From an uncultured Odoribacter sp. (GTDB lineage: Bacteria; Bacteroidota; Bacteroidia; Bacteroidales; Marinifilaceae), in assembly GCA_910578985.1 (NCBI GenBank), contig CAJTSF010000006.1, positions 62,001-126,000 of the forward strand: 64,000 nucleotides of DNA, given 5' to 3'. Position numbers and translations under genes: made by a program. Each line of letters starts with the position of its first letter. Position 1 is the stretch's first letter. Positions 51,710-60,170 of this stretch are shown here, one piece after another. A model generated the notes under the pieces. That model ran no database searches and was not told where the DNA came from. It saw only the letters and a list, made by a program, of their open reading frames with translations.

Positions 51710-52477
51710 ATGAAAACACCCAAACGCACCATCGAACCCGGTACTCCCCAACCGAACGAAAAATACAAAATCGACATCATGCCCCGAGGTCCTTATCTTG
51801 TATATGGAAACCCGCCGTTGCAACAAAAAATCCTCACCCCGAACAAGGAACAGATTCCTTGGACATATACTGACGGGAAAACCTACCCCACTAACCATGA
51901 ACCGACAGCCCTCTGTCGTTGCGGACACTCCCAAAACCACCCTTATTGCGACGGCTCCCATGCCCATGCCGAATGGGATTCCACCCTGACGGCGGATAAT
52001 ACGCCTCTGCTGGAAAATGCGGAGTCATACGACGGTCCCACCGTCCGATTGGAAGACAACTTAAAATATTGTGTACACGCCCGGATTTGCATGGCAAAAA
52101 AATCCGTTTGGAAACTCACCTTCCGCTCCAATGACCCAAAAGCACGGGATGCTGCCATCCACGAAAGCACCCTCTGCCCCTCCGGAAGATTAAAATTATG
52201 GGACAAACAAAAAGAAGCCTTCATCGAACCTCTTTTCCGACCGGCATTGGGACTGATTGAAGATCCCCAAGAAAAATGCAGCGGTCCCCTATGGGTGCAG
52301 GGCGGCATTCCGATTAACGGTCCCGAAGGTATCCTGTATGAACAACGCAATCGGGTCACCCTCTGCCGTTGCGGTTCCTCGCTCAACAAACCCTTTTGCG
52401 ACGGCAGTCATCTCAAAACCGGCTTTAACGACCGGCTTCCCTTGAAAAAAATGGGAGTAGAGGAATCCCGGTCATAG
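51710..52477 (+). CDS. Iron-sulfur protein with two CDGSH domains and a central mono-cluster ferredoxin-like domain
   Basis: A 255-residue tripartite protein. CDGSH motif one is CRCGHSQNHPYCDGSH (about 69-84) and two is CRCGSSLNKPFCDGSH (about 223-238), each with the 3 Cys-1 His arrangement that binds [2Fe-2S]. Between them is a Fer4_19-type region (YCVHARICMAKKSVWKL, HESTLCPSGRLKLWD) with four cysteines. Such proteins are thought to handle electron transfer or cluster exchange. No signal peptide. Single gene, about 43 bp upstream of yraN promoter zone. Confidence 0.88.
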   Translation: MKTPKRTIEPGTPQPNEKYKIDIMPRGPYLVYGNPPLQQKILTPNKEQIPWTYTDGKTYPTNHEPTALCRCGHSQNHPYCDGSHAHAEWDSTLTADNTPLLENAESYDGPTVRLEDNLKYCVHARICMAKKSVWKLTFRSNDPKARDAAIHESTLCPSGRLKLWDKQKEAFIEPLFRPALGLIEDPQEKCSGPLWVQGGIPINGPEGILYEQRNRVTLCRCGSSLNKPFCDGSHLKTGFNDRLPLKKMGVEESRS

Positions 52478-52489
52478 CAAATTTTTGCG

Positions 52490-52497
52490 TACCTTTG
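52490..52497 (+). promoter_or_regulatory. Bacteroidota -7 box for YraN gene
   Basis: TACCTTTG, 42 bp upstream of the ATG at 52540. It overlaps the TTG at 52495 where the longest frame would begin, so that start is excluded. Confidence 0.6.
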
Positions 52498-52539
52498 AAA
52501 CATCATCGGAAACCCTTTTCCGAAAGAAGCGATAAAGAC

Positions 52540-52887
52540 ATGGCAGCACACAATGAACTGGGCAAACAGGGAGAAGAACGGGCGGCGGCTTATCTGGCAA
52601 GCCGGGGCTACGAGATACTCGAACGCAACTGGCGTTGCGGGCACCTCGAGCTAGACCTTATCTGCCGACGAGAAGACTTCCTTGTCATGGTCGAAGTCAA
52701 AACACGCCGGACCAAGGAAGAATATCCCGATGAACTTTTAAACCGGAAAAAGCGTAAAAACCTCCTGACCGCTGCCAACGCCTATGCAAAAGGTAAAGGG
52801 ATACAGACCGAAATCCGTTTCGATTTAATCCTCATCACCGGCGAAGAGATTGAACACATCCAAGAAGCAATAACCATATTCGATTAA
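52540..52887 (+). CDS. yraN: YraN/UPF0102 family nuclease-fold protein
   Basis: 115 residues from ATG 52540 (MAAHNELGKQGEERAAAYLA). The PD-(D/E)xK-like residues are in GHLELDLICRREDFLVMVEV, continuing KTRR, and the C-terminal RFDLILITGEEIEHIQ is typical. Family members are Holliday-junction-resolvase-like in fold; their biochemical role is unclear. It is followed by an OsmC gene 19 bp downstream. Confidence 0.92.
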   Translation: MAAHNELGKQGEERAAAYLASRGYEILERNWRCGHLELDLICRREDFLVMVEVKTRRTKEEYPDELLNRKKRKNLLTAANAYAKGKGIQTEIRFDLILITGEEIEHIQEAITIFD

Positions 52888-52906
52888 CCCATAAAAAGAA
52901 AAAACT

Positions 52907-53311
52907 ATGACACTGATGAAAGCGCAATACCTGGGCGGTCTCCGGGTAGAATGTGAACACACCGCGAGCGGCACCAAAATCATCACCGATGCTCCCAAAG
53001 ACAACCACGGCAAAGGCGAATCCTTTTCCCCCACCGACCTTTGTGCCACGGCACTCGGCGGCTGCATCCTCACCACCATGGGCATCTACGCCGACCTCCA
53101 CGGTTTGGACGTCACCGGTGCCTCTGCCGAAATCACCAAGACTATGGGATCCGACCCTCGCCGCATCTCCCTTATCGAGGTCATCATCACGATGCCCGAC
53201 AAAGGCTACTCCGACAAAGACAAAAAAATCCTCGAACGTGTGGCGAACACCTGCCCCGTGCATGCCAGCCTCAGCGAACAGATGGAGCAACGCATCGTTT
53301 TCCGGTGGTAA
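52907..53311 (+). CDS. OsmC family peroxiredoxin-like protein
   Basis: 134 residues. The active-site pattern is FSPTDLCATALGGCILTTMG (first Cys) and ERVANTCPVHASL (second Cys), as in OsmC/Ohr proteins that reduce organic hydroperoxides with thiol cofactors. It is cotranscribed with yraN and lies 10 bp before the ADP-ribosylglycohydrolase gene. Confidence 0.9.
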   Translation: MTLMKAQYLGGLRVECEHTASGTKIITDAPKDNHGKGESFSPTDLCATALGGCILTTMGIYADLHGLDVTGASAEITKTMGSDPRRISLIEVIITMPDKGYSDKDKKILERVANTCPVHASLSEQMEQRIVFRW

Positions 53312-53321
53312 AGAGAGAAAA

Positions 53322-54260
53322 ATGAAAACGGGATATGACAACTTGCCTTTCGGGGACATGATGAAGCGCATCTTGTTGGGCACGGCGGTAGGCGATGCTT
53401 TGGGATATACGCATCAGTTCCTGACTCGCCAACAAGTGCGGCAACAGCCGATAAAGGGCATTTCAAGCGGGAGGTGGTCTGATGACACCTCCTTGTCTTT
53501 GTGCCTGGCGGATAGTTTGTGCGGGGGGTACGATTTGAATGACATCGCCCGAAAATTTTTAGCTTGGTATGAGGAAGGTTTTTGGACTCCGTACGGACAT
53601 GCTTTTGATGTCGGAAAAACCACCTTGTATGCAATAGTTCGGTTGAGACGCGGGATAGCTCCTGCTGAAGCGGGGATGGATGGTCCTAAGGACAATGGGA
53701 ACGGTTCATTGATGCGGATTGCTCCCCTCATTCCGTTCGCTTACGGGTTGGAGGAAAAACAGCAGAACCGGCTGATTACAGAGGTCTCCTCTATAACCCA
53801 CAGGCATCCTCGGGCCATATAGGCTTGCATTTTTTACTGCAAGATTGCATTCCGTTATTTGGATTGCAAAGACTTGAAGACCGCATTCACAAAAACCCAG
53901 GAAGAAATGAGGCAATTGTTGCAGCAAATTCCTTTTAGGGAAGAGGCAGAACATTTTGAGCGGCTTTTGAAATTGGATTATGAAGGATTTAAAAACTTGA
54001 AAGACGAAGAGATTCGCTCTTTCGGTTATGTCATGGACACTTTGGAGGCAAGCCTCTGGTCTGTATTCGGACATCATAATTTTGAAGATTCGGTTTTATG
54101 CGCTGTAAATTTGGGCTATGACGCGGATACGGTCGGGACAATAACGGGAGCATTGGCAGGAATCATATATGATTGTGAGGCGATACCGAAGGAATGGATT
54201 ACTGCTTTGGATAGGGTGGAAGACATCATTGCATTGGCGGACCGCTATGATGCGATGTAA
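53322..54260 (+). pseudogene. ADP-ribosylglycohydrolase interrupted by an amber stop
   Basis: In one unbroken frame of 313 codons an ADP-ribosylglycohydrolase is readable: GTAVGDALGYTHQFL, SGRWSDDTSLSLCLADSL (metal site), DNGNGSLMRIAPLIPFAYGL and, near the end, GYDADTVGTITGALAG (metal site). At 53820-53822 a TAG stops translation after RHPRAI; the same frame continues ACIFYCKIAFRYLDCKDLK without any frameshift. Both halves contribute metal ligands, so the 166-residue product would be inactive. A TTG at 53859 could start the second half but it lacks the first metal site. Confidence 0.8.
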
Positions 54261-54301
54261 TTCCAAACCAAAAAACGCGCCGGGGATTTCCCGGCGGTAG
54301 T

Positions 54302-54362
54302 GTAAAATAAACTGTGTCAGCAAAGAATAAAATATTAACTTTGCTAACACAGTTTAATTTAC
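54302..54362. repeat. 24-bp inverted repeat with promoter-like box in it
   Basis: Arms 54302-54325 and 54339-54362 match at 22 of 24 positions (one side reads TAAACTGTGTCAGCAAAG). The 13-bp spacer and right arm include TAACTTTG (54336-54343), a -7-type box reading to the right. It could be a palindromic mobile remnant or an operator. Confidence 0.5.
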
Positions 54363-54411
54363 ATCCTCTTTTCCACCAACAAACCATCGTTCCAAAACTT
54401 CTTTTTATCCC

Positions 54412-54523
54412 CTTCCCGGCACTCATCCGGCAGGTAACCGGGCGTCATCCGGCTCCTTATTCCGGATATATCCCGCATTTTCTCCGCTTCTTCCCTGCTT
54501 TCAGCCGGATGACAGCCGGGAAG
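54412..54523. repeat. Long stem-loop with 20-bp arms
   Basis: CTTCCCGGCACTCATCCGGC (54412-54431) pairs with 54504-54523 at 18 of 20 positions. An additional copy of the CATCCGGCT half (54445-54453) lies in the loop. It could be a structured RNA or a repeat; not a simple terminator. Confidence 0.4.
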
Positions 54524-54601
54524 CCCCCCCCTTCATGACATGCAGCCTACTGTCGCAATAAATTTATTCAGCCGAATCTCCGTTTATCAGCGAAAAAAAC
54601 A

Positions 54602-54609
54602 TACCTTTG
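54602..54609 (+). promoter_or_regulatory. Bacteroidota -7 box for serine hydrolase gene
   Basis: TACCTTTG followed by C, 29 bp upstream of the ATG at 54639. Confidence 0.65.
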
Positions 54610-54638
54610 CCATATATGAATCATCCAAACGACTATTT

Positions 54639-55955
54639 ATGAAGCAATTTATCATCACCGCACTTATCGCCTGCTGTTTTGTGCACATCGGATTTTCCCA
54701 GGAATTTCCGACGATGAAATTAAACGCCTATTTTGACACCTTGGAACAGAACGACAAGTTCATGGGAACGGTTTGCGTGAGTAGGAATGGAGATGACATA
54801 TACACCAAATCCGTCGGCTTTTCCAACATGGAAGCCAAAGCAAGAGCCCACCAAAACTCAAGGTACAAGATTGGCTCCATCTCCAAAACTTTCACCGCTG
54901 TCATGATATTTCAGGCAATAGAGCAAGGCAGACTGACATTGGCAACCACCTTGGACAACTATTTCCCGAATATTCAAAATGCGGAAAGCATAACCATCGA
55001 CCATCTGCTCAGCCATCGCAGCGGAATCCACAATTTCACGGACAACAATTTCTCATCGTGGGCGACGGAGCGGAAAACCCGTGATGAACTGCTGAAAATA
55101 ATAGCGGATGGGGGAAGCGACTTTACTCCCGACAGCAAAACCCAATACAGCAATTCAAACTATGTCCTGCTGTCGTGGATTCTGGAAAACATCTACCGCC
55201 AACCGTTCCAAGAAATACTGCAAACGAACATCATCACCCCGCTGCAACTCCCCCGCACCTCCTTCGGGAGGTCGGAGACAGACACCGTATGCCATTCATA
55301 CCAATACTTTGACAAATGGAGAATAGAATCCGACACAGACCCTTCTGTGACAATGGGCGCAGGCGGGATTGTATCGACAGCAAGCGACCTGAATCTCTTT
55401 TTTCACGCTCTGTTCAGCGGCAAACTAATCTCCCCCAACAGCCTTGTGCAGATGACAACAGTGACAGACGGATACGGCAGAGGTCTGTTCCGGATTCCTT
55501 TCCGCAACAGGACAGGCTACGGGCACACGGGAGGAATAGACGGATTCCATTCCATCTCCATATATTTCCCCGATGACCAAACGGCATACTCGCTAACCTC
55601 GAACGGTGCCAACTACATTATCAATAACATATCCATTGCCGTGTTAAGCGCCACCTATGGCGTTCCTTTCGAAATCCCCGATTTCACCAAGGTCAATTAT
55701 ACATCAACAGACCTGGACAAATACTTAGGAGTGTACTCATCGTCACAACTCCCCATAAAACTAACCGTCAGCAAACGGGGCAAGACCTTGGTTGCACAAG
55801 GCACTGGTCAATCCCCATTCGAACTTAAAACTTCGGGAGAACATATATTCAGATTTGACCCGGCGAATATCATTCTGGTATTTGAGCCCGACAAAGGAAC
55901 AATGATACTGAAACAGGGCGGAGGCACTTTCTTTATGAAAAAGGATGTGGAATAA
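54639..55955 (+). CDS. Exported serine hydrolase (class C beta-lactamase / DD-peptidase fold)
   Basis: 438 residues from ATG 54639 (MKQFIITALIACCFVHIGFS), giving a signal peptide; the longer frame begins in noncoding DNA upstream of the promoter. Catalytic motifs are SISK (in YKIGSISKTFTAVMIF), YSN (QYSNSNYVLLSW) and HTG (in GYGHTGGIDGFHSI). A C-terminal beta extension (about 350-438) follows. Members range from D-aminopeptidases to esterases; beta-lactam resistance cannot be claimed. Confidence 0.88.
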   Translation: MKQFIITALIACCFVHIGFSQEFPTMKLNAYFDTLEQNDKFMGTVCVSRNGDDIYTKSVGFSNMEAKARAHQNSRYKIGSISKTFTAVMIFQAIEQGRLTLATTLDNYFPNIQNAESITIDHLLSHRSGIHNFTDNNFSSWATERKTRDELLKIIADGGSDFTPDSKTQYSNSNYVLLSWILENIYRQPFQEILQTNIITPLQLPRTSFGRSETDTVCHSYQYFDKWRIESDTDPSVTMGAGGIVSTASDLNLFFHALFSGKLISPNSLVQMTTVTDGYGRGLFRIPFRNRTGYGHTGGIDGFHSISIYFPDDQTAYSLTSNGANYIINNISIAVLSATYGVPFEIPDFTKVNYTSTDLDKYLGVYSSSQLPIKLTVSKRGKTLVAQGTGQSPFELKTSGEHIFRFDPANIILVFEPDKGTMILKQGGGTFFMKKDVE

Positions 55956-55958
55956 ATC

Positions 55959-56190
55959 CGTATATTTCAGGTACACATTTTGCAAGACATACTACGAGAA
56001 GCCAAAAGAAAACTCGGCAAAGTACCGACGGCTGGTCGCACAAGTGGATTCCCTCAACGCCATCAGCGCGGGACAGAACCAGGAATTAGAAAGCGTCTAC
56101 GCCGATTTCATCGATGTAGACACCCGCGACTTCGACGCCATTGAGTTGAATGAAAAGAAATCCAAGATACTCTTCTTCCACCCGGCAGCT
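55959..56190 (+). pseudogene. Relic of the coiled-coil lipoprotein gene, with two internal deletions
   Basis: The intact gene at 35006-35878 is recognisable here in pieces: its upstream region (55959-56000, matching 35951-35880 on the other strand, GGTACACATTTTGCA), the start of the mature part (ENSAKYRRLVAQVDSL, about 56010-56060, then QNQELESVYAD), and the C-terminal domain (FIDVDTRDFDAIELNEKKSK). The start codon and signal peptide are deleted, as is the coiled-coil middle, the second junction lying at a shared GCCGAxTTC/ATC sequence. It cannot make the original product. Confidence 0.78.
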
Positions 56191-57406
56191 ACTTTTCAAA
56201 CCTTTCGTAGCCGAAGATTTTACTGCGCCCGTCCTCCATGCCTTGCAGTTGATGACAGATAATCTGTGCGCCGATCACGCTGAACGTGATGCCGTTCCCG
56301 CCATACCCCAAATCAAAGAACATCCGTTCCTTGCCCGGCCATGTGCCGATGAAGGGCAGGCCGTCTTTCGTGGTGCTGAACGTGCCGCACCATGCCATCT
56401 CGGTTTGGAAAGGAATGTCGGGGAACAATTTCTTGAATTTCTTTTCCAATATGCGGGTTTTCTTTCTGAGCAAGGCATCACGGCGTTTCGGGTCGGAGAA
56501 TTTCTCGTCTTCACCGCCGATGATGATGCGGTTGCCGTCGGTGGTCCGGATGTATAGATACGGGTCGGCAGTTTCCCAAATCAGGCAGTGCCCGGGCCAC
56601 AACTCGGCGGGATTCACCGGATGGGACACCAGCGCATAGGTGGACGTCAAATCCATAATCTCCCGCGGGAGGAACTTGCCGGCTTCAAATCCGGCTGCCA
56701 CAATCACGTATTTGCAATCAATCCGATGCCCTCTGTCCGTTTCTATGACGTAGCCTCCCTGCTGCTCCACGCATTCCTTGACCTCCGTGTGGGTAAAGAC
56801 TTGCAGCCCATTTTGCTTCATGTGGTGGAGCAACAGGCTGGTCGCCGCCCGGTAAGCGTCGATTTGTGCCGACACTTCGTTCAGCAATCCGCACCCCGGC
56901 GCCTCCAGTTTGCAGCGTTCCCTTATCTCTTCCTTCGTGAGCAGGCGGACGGGCAGACGATGTTTTCGCCTCATTCCGTATTCTTCTTTCACCAGCCGCT
57001 CGTCTTTCCGGGTGCTGGCATAGAAGAGGCTGGGCACCCGCTCGAAACAGGCGTCCACGCCCGTCGATGCCAGCACCTGTTCCAGGTCGGAAATGGATTG
57101 CAGGCACGCGCGGTAGGCGGACACGGCGTTGTCCTCCCCGATCATTTCCGCCATGCGGCAAAGGGGGACGTCTATCTCATACTGCAACAGGGCGGTGCTC
57201 GCCGCGGAGCTTCCCGTCGCGATGCTTCGTTTGTCGACGACACAGCATCTCAACCCGGCGTTGTACAGTTCGTGCACCATTAAGGCACCGGTTATCCCGG
57301 AACCAATCACTACAATGTCCGTGGAGAAATCATTTTCCAAGGGATGAAAATAATCCAATAACGGGTTTTTAATTGCCCAATAGGGCAATCCTGAATGTAA
57401 GTCCAT
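56189..57406 (-). CDS. FAD-dependent oxidoreductase (DAO family)
   Basis: 405 residues from ATG 57406 (MDLHSGLPYWAIKNPLLDYF); the longer frame to 57484 is not needed. Rossmann FAD loop DIVVIGSGITGALMVHEL (about 30-47), VDKRSIATGSSAASTALLQY (GG/ATG loop), KYVIVAAGFEAGKFLP, and C-terminal WCGTFSTTKDGLPFIG and FDLGYGGNGITFSVIGA. This is the amino acid/sarcosine/glycine oxidase superfamily; the substrate is unknown. The gene's end is next to the relic. Confidence 0.88.
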   Translation of the reverse strand: MDLHSGLPYWAIKNPLLDYFHPLENDFSTDIVVIGSGITGALMVHELYNAGLRCCVVDKRSIATGSSAASTALLQYEIDVPLCRMAEMIGEDNAVSAYRACLQSISDLEQVLASTGVDACFERVPSLFYASTRKDERLVKEEYGMRRKHRLPVRLLTKEEIRERCKLEAPGCGLLNEVSAQIDAYRAATSLLLHHMKQNGLQVFTHTEVKECVEQQGGYVIETDRGHRIDCKYVIVAAGFEAGKFLPREIMDLTSTYALVSHPVNPAELWPGHCLIWETADPYLYIRTTDGNRIIIGGEDEKFSDPKRRDALLRKKTRILEKKFKKLFPDIPFQTEMAWCGTFSTTKDGLPFIGTWPGKERMFFDLGYGGNGITFSVIGAQIICHQLQGMEDGRSKIFGYERFEK

Positions 57407-57564
57407 GATATGACAGAATTTATTGGTTAAACATTCATTGACGCCGGGTCGGAAATATCGGACCGGCATCAGTTGCCTTCTCATTGGATATAACGGAAAA
57501 TGAGGGGGGAGGGTTCGGGAAGAATGTATTTTTCTATACCGGAAAGGACAAATGTCAATTCCTG

Positions 57565-57834
57565 TCAGGGGTTGAACATATCCTTGCAGTAGTATCCGAG
57601 GATGCCGTTAATCATGCGGACGTAGTTGGCGGCCTGGCGGTTGCCTGGATTGAGGCGGAGGACGGTGTTGAACTTGTTCAGCGCTTCTGCCATGCGCCCT
57701 TCGGCATATATCAGTTCCCCGAGGTAAAGCCATGCCTCTTCGTAGGAGGCTTCTTCGCGGATGGAGGATTCGAGGAGGGCGATGGCTTCCGGGCGGCGCC
57801 CGGCGGCTGCCAGGGTTTGGGCTTCTTGGATCAT
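57565..57834 (-). CDS. Small tetratricopeptide-repeat protein
   Basis: 89 residues with two TPR-like helices pairs (AQTLAAAGRRPEAIALLESS, AWLYLGELIYAEGRMAEALN, FNTVLRLNPGNRQAANYVRM). It is probably a protein-interaction adaptor. Its ATG overlaps the stop of the M23 peptidase gene by 4 bp (ATGA), suggesting coupling. Confidence 0.85.
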   Translation of the reverse strand: MIQEAQTLAAAGRRPEAIALLESSIREEASYEEAWLYLGELIYAEGRMAEALNKFNTVLRLNPGNRQAANYVRMINGILGYYCKDMFNP

Positions 57835-59492
57835 AGCGTGATGTGTTTGGTGATTTCTGTCTGGTTATTTACTTTGTCTTCAACGATGATTCTGACCTCG
57901 TTCCTTGCGCTTCGCCGGAAAGCAGGCTCGGAGAGGAGACACTGGAGCAGGTCGGTGCGAGGGTCGTAGGAGAAGAGGCACCATTGTCCGTTTACCTCCC
58001 CGCGGTAGGAGGCGATGCCTGAGCAGTCGTCTTTGATGCGGAAGCGGAGTGTCCTGCCGGGTCCTTTGCCGAGGTAGTCGATGGTGGGAGCGAGGGTGTC
58101 CTCGGCGACGGTGTAGCGGTTTAGGTAGCCGATGGAAGCGCATAGGCTGTCGGAGGTGTGGCGGGTAGCGACGGGGAGGCGTTCGCCTTCAGGCGTCACT
58201 TCGCAGATGACAGAGCGGGGGGAGAATCGTCCCCGAAGGACGAGAGTCCCTTTTTTTAATAGAGGTATGTCTTTGCGGGCGAGCATCAGTATTTCGCTCC
58301 CGGTCGCCGTGTCGGGTTCGGAGGCGAGGGTTTTGCGCACGGAGGAGATGAGGGAACCGGCGGGGAGGCGGAGGCTCCACGGCCCGTGTGTGAGTTGGTG
58401 GGGGAGGTCGTAACGGAGTATCTCTCCGTCCGGCAGGGTGTCCGGCGCGGGGGCGGCTCCCCGGAGTTCGAGGGCGACGGTGCTGCGGTTGCCGTTGATG
58501 TCCGCCAGAGTAAGGAGGGCATGGACCGTGCTGTCCTGTGAGAGGGGGATGCAGCCTCCGTTGCGCATCCGGACGCCGAGCACTTCATGTTGCCAGTGGC
58601 CGAAGCAGCGGTAGACCGTCTCGCGTTTTTTGTAGCATTCGAAATCCTTCACTTCGTTGATGAAACACGCCTGGTGGAAGGCGCAGGAGTCGGCGGAGAG
58701 GTGGTAGAGAGTGTCCTGCCCGACGGTCAGCGTGAGGCGGTAAACGCCGAGTTTGTTCCAGGAGTCGTTCATGTGATCGATGATGAATGCCCCGATGCCG
58801 ATTTTGCCGGCGGGTACGGTGTGGCGCCCCGCGCTGTAACGTCCCGTGCCCGTGTTCTTCAGCGCGCAGCTGCGGAGGCGTTGCACGCTGCCGTTGTCCT
58901 GTACGGCATAGAGGTAGAGGTGTTTGGGGATGGGGGCGCGGGTGTCGCGGATGGAGTAGAAGCGGAGCGGATTCAGGGTGTGTTCGGTGGAGGTGGTGCG
59001 TACCTCGAAGTGGAGGTGCGGTCCGCCCGATGAACCGGTGTTGCCGCTGTAGCCGATAGTGTCGCCCCGGCGGAAGCGTATGTTTTCGGCGAGCATGGGT
59101 TCGTCCACGCGGAAACTTTCGCGGGTGTATTGTTTTTCGCGCACCCGGGTGGCGACGCGGGGTTCGAAACGTTGCAGGTGGGCATAAACCGTGGTGGTAC
59201 CGTCGGAATGGTCGATGTAGAGGGCGTTCCCGTAGCCCGTGGGCGAGACGCACACGCGGGAGACGATGCCGTCCTGCACGCAACGCACGGGCAGCCCCTC
59301 GACGCCGCCCGTTTTCATGTCCACCCCGGAGTGGAAGTGGGTGGCGCGCAGCTCCCCAAAGTTCCCGCTGAGGAGCATCGTGCCGTCCAGCGGCGGAAGG
59401 AGTTCCTGTGCCCCGGCGGGGGACAAGATTTTTAACATCAAACAATTAGCCGCTACCCAACGGGCAATGCTTCCCCGAATCTTTTTTTTCAT
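57831..59492 (-). CDS. M23 family metallopeptidase
   Basis: 553 residues from ATG 59492 (MKKKIRGSIARWVAANCLML), which includes a signal peptide ending SPAGAQ; the longer frame reaches the promoter box. The zinc site is HFHSGVDMKTGG (His 54, Asp 58) and GGPHLHFEVR (His 159, His 161). M23 enzymes cut peptidoglycan cross-links. The C-terminal about 350 residues are a beta-rich extension found in the Bacteroidota versions. The TPR gene follows. Confidence 0.92.
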   Translation of the reverse strand: MKKKIRGSIARWVAANCLMLKILSPAGAQELLPPLDGTMLLSGNFGELRATHFHSGVDMKTGGVEGLPVRCVQDGIVSRVCVSPTGYGNALYIDHSDGTTTVYAHLQRFEPRVATRVREKQYTRESFRVDEPMLAENIRFRRGDTIGYSGNTGSSGGPHLHFEVRTTSTEHTLNPLRFYSIRDTRAPIPKHLYLYAVQDNGSVQRLRSCALKNTGTGRYSAGRHTVPAGKIGIGAFIIDHMNDSWNKLGVYRLTLTVGQDTLYHLSADSCAFHQACFINEVKDFECYKKRETVYRCFGHWQHEVLGVRMRNGGCIPLSQDSTVHALLTLADINGNRSTVALELRGAAPAPDTLPDGEILRYDLPHQLTHGPWSLRLPAGSLISSVRKTLASEPDTATGSEILMLARKDIPLLKKGTLVLRGRFSPRSVICEVTPEGERLPVATRHTSDSLCASIGYLNRYTVAEDTLAPTIDYLGKGPGRTLRFRIKDDCSGIASYRGEVNGQWCLFSYDPRTDLLQCLLSEPAFRRSARNEVRIIVEDKVNNQTEITKHITL

Positions 59493-59519
59493 GGTTTCCT
59501 GTCGATAAAAAATACACTG

Positions 59520-59527
59520 CAAATATA
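59520..59527 (-). promoter_or_regulatory. Bacteroidota -7 box for M23 peptidase/TPR genes
   Basis: TATATTTG followed by C on the minus strand, 27 bp upstream of the ATG at 59492. Divergent from the promoter at 59560-59567. Confidence 0.6.
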
Positions 59528-59559
59528 TCAACACTCTTTGATATTTGAAGAATAATCCC

Positions 59560-59567
59560 TACCTTTG
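59560..59567 (+). promoter_or_regulatory. Bacteroidota -7 box for coiled-coil protein/zapA
   Basis: TACCTTTG, with TTTG at 59537-59540 as -33 element (19-base spacer); 18 bp upstream of the ATG at 59586. Confidence 0.7.
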
Positions 59568-59585
59568 TCATGAAAAGATTTTGGT

Positions 59586-59876
59586 ATGGCATCAAAACAC
59601 GACATCGTTATTAACGAGTTGGATTATAAAGTAGAGAAATTAATAAAACTATATATATCTTCCCTGGAGCGCAACAGGAGTTTGGAGGACAGGCTGGTGG
59701 AGTTGCAGGATGAGTTGGAGAGGGCGCAGAAAGAGAAGCAGATGATAAACGAACAATTGAAAACAGCCAGGGTGGCGGAGGCAATCTCGTCGGGCAACGG
59801 AAGTGCCGAGGCAAGAACGCGGGTCAGCCAACTGGTGCGGGAAATCGACAAATGTATTGCTCTTTTGAATAATTGA
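59586..59876 (+). CDS. Short coiled-coil protein, probable ZapB-like partner of ZapA
   Basis: 96 residues, mostly heptad helix (ELDYKVEKLIKLYISSLERN, LEDRLVELQDELERAQKEKQ), and a C-terminal segment SQLVREIDKCIALLNN. Being immediately upstream of zapA (2-bp gap) and coiled-coil, it is probably part of the division-ring crosslinking system. The family name is not certain. Confidence 0.75.
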   Translation: MASKHDIVINELDYKVEKLIKLYISSLERNRSLEDRLVELQDELERAQKEKQMINEQLKTARVAEAISSGNGSAEARTRVSQLVREIDKCIALLNN

Positions 59877-59878
59877 CT

Positions 59879-60148
59879 ATGTCAGAGAAACGGACCATTA
59901 ATATAAAAATCGCCGACATTCCCCTCAGTCTGAATATCGATCCCTCGGACGAGGAGATCGTGCGGAGGGCGGCGAAAGAGATTAATGAGCGCGTTTTAAA
60001 ATATAAAGATGGGCTTGCAGAGCCGGAACTTCATTATTTCTTGGCATTCGTGGCGTTGCAGCACACCATTAAGATGTTGCAACAGGATATGAAAATCAAT
60101 GAAATAGAAAATATCAGTTCGAAGATAGACGAGTATATAAAAGAGTAA
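59879..60148 (+). CDS. zapA: Cell division protein ZapA
   Basis: 89 residues from ATG 59879 (MSEKRTINIKIADIPLSLNI); a TTG two codons earlier is possible. The N-terminal beta sheet region and C-terminal helix (PELHYFLAFVALQHTIKMLQ, INEIENISSKIDEYI) are those of ZapA, which bundles FtsZ. It is immediately followed by the 6S-like RNA and RNase Y gene, an order seen in other bacteria for 6S RNA. Confidence 0.9.
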   Translation: MSEKRTINIKIADIPLSLNIDPSDEEIVRRAAKEINERVLKYKDGLAEPELHYFLAFVALQHTIKMLQQDMKINEIENISSKIDEYIKE

Positions 60149-60170
60149 GCACCCCATAGAGTTCTTTGAA

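Larger units (their letters stand above)
54261..54638. other. 378-bp gene-free stretch with two palindromic structures
   Basis: Contains the palindrome at 54302-54362, the longer stem-loop 54412-54523 and the promoter of the serine hydrolase gene (54602-54609). A short G/C hairpin, GCCGGGGATTTCCCGGC, at about 54279-54295 may end the preceding transcript. No protein-like ORF is seen. Confidence 0.55.

Noticed and set aside
53822..53860. Frameshift in the ADP-ribosylglycohydrolase gene.
   Set aside because: Both halves lie in the same frame; the interruption is one TAG, not an indel.
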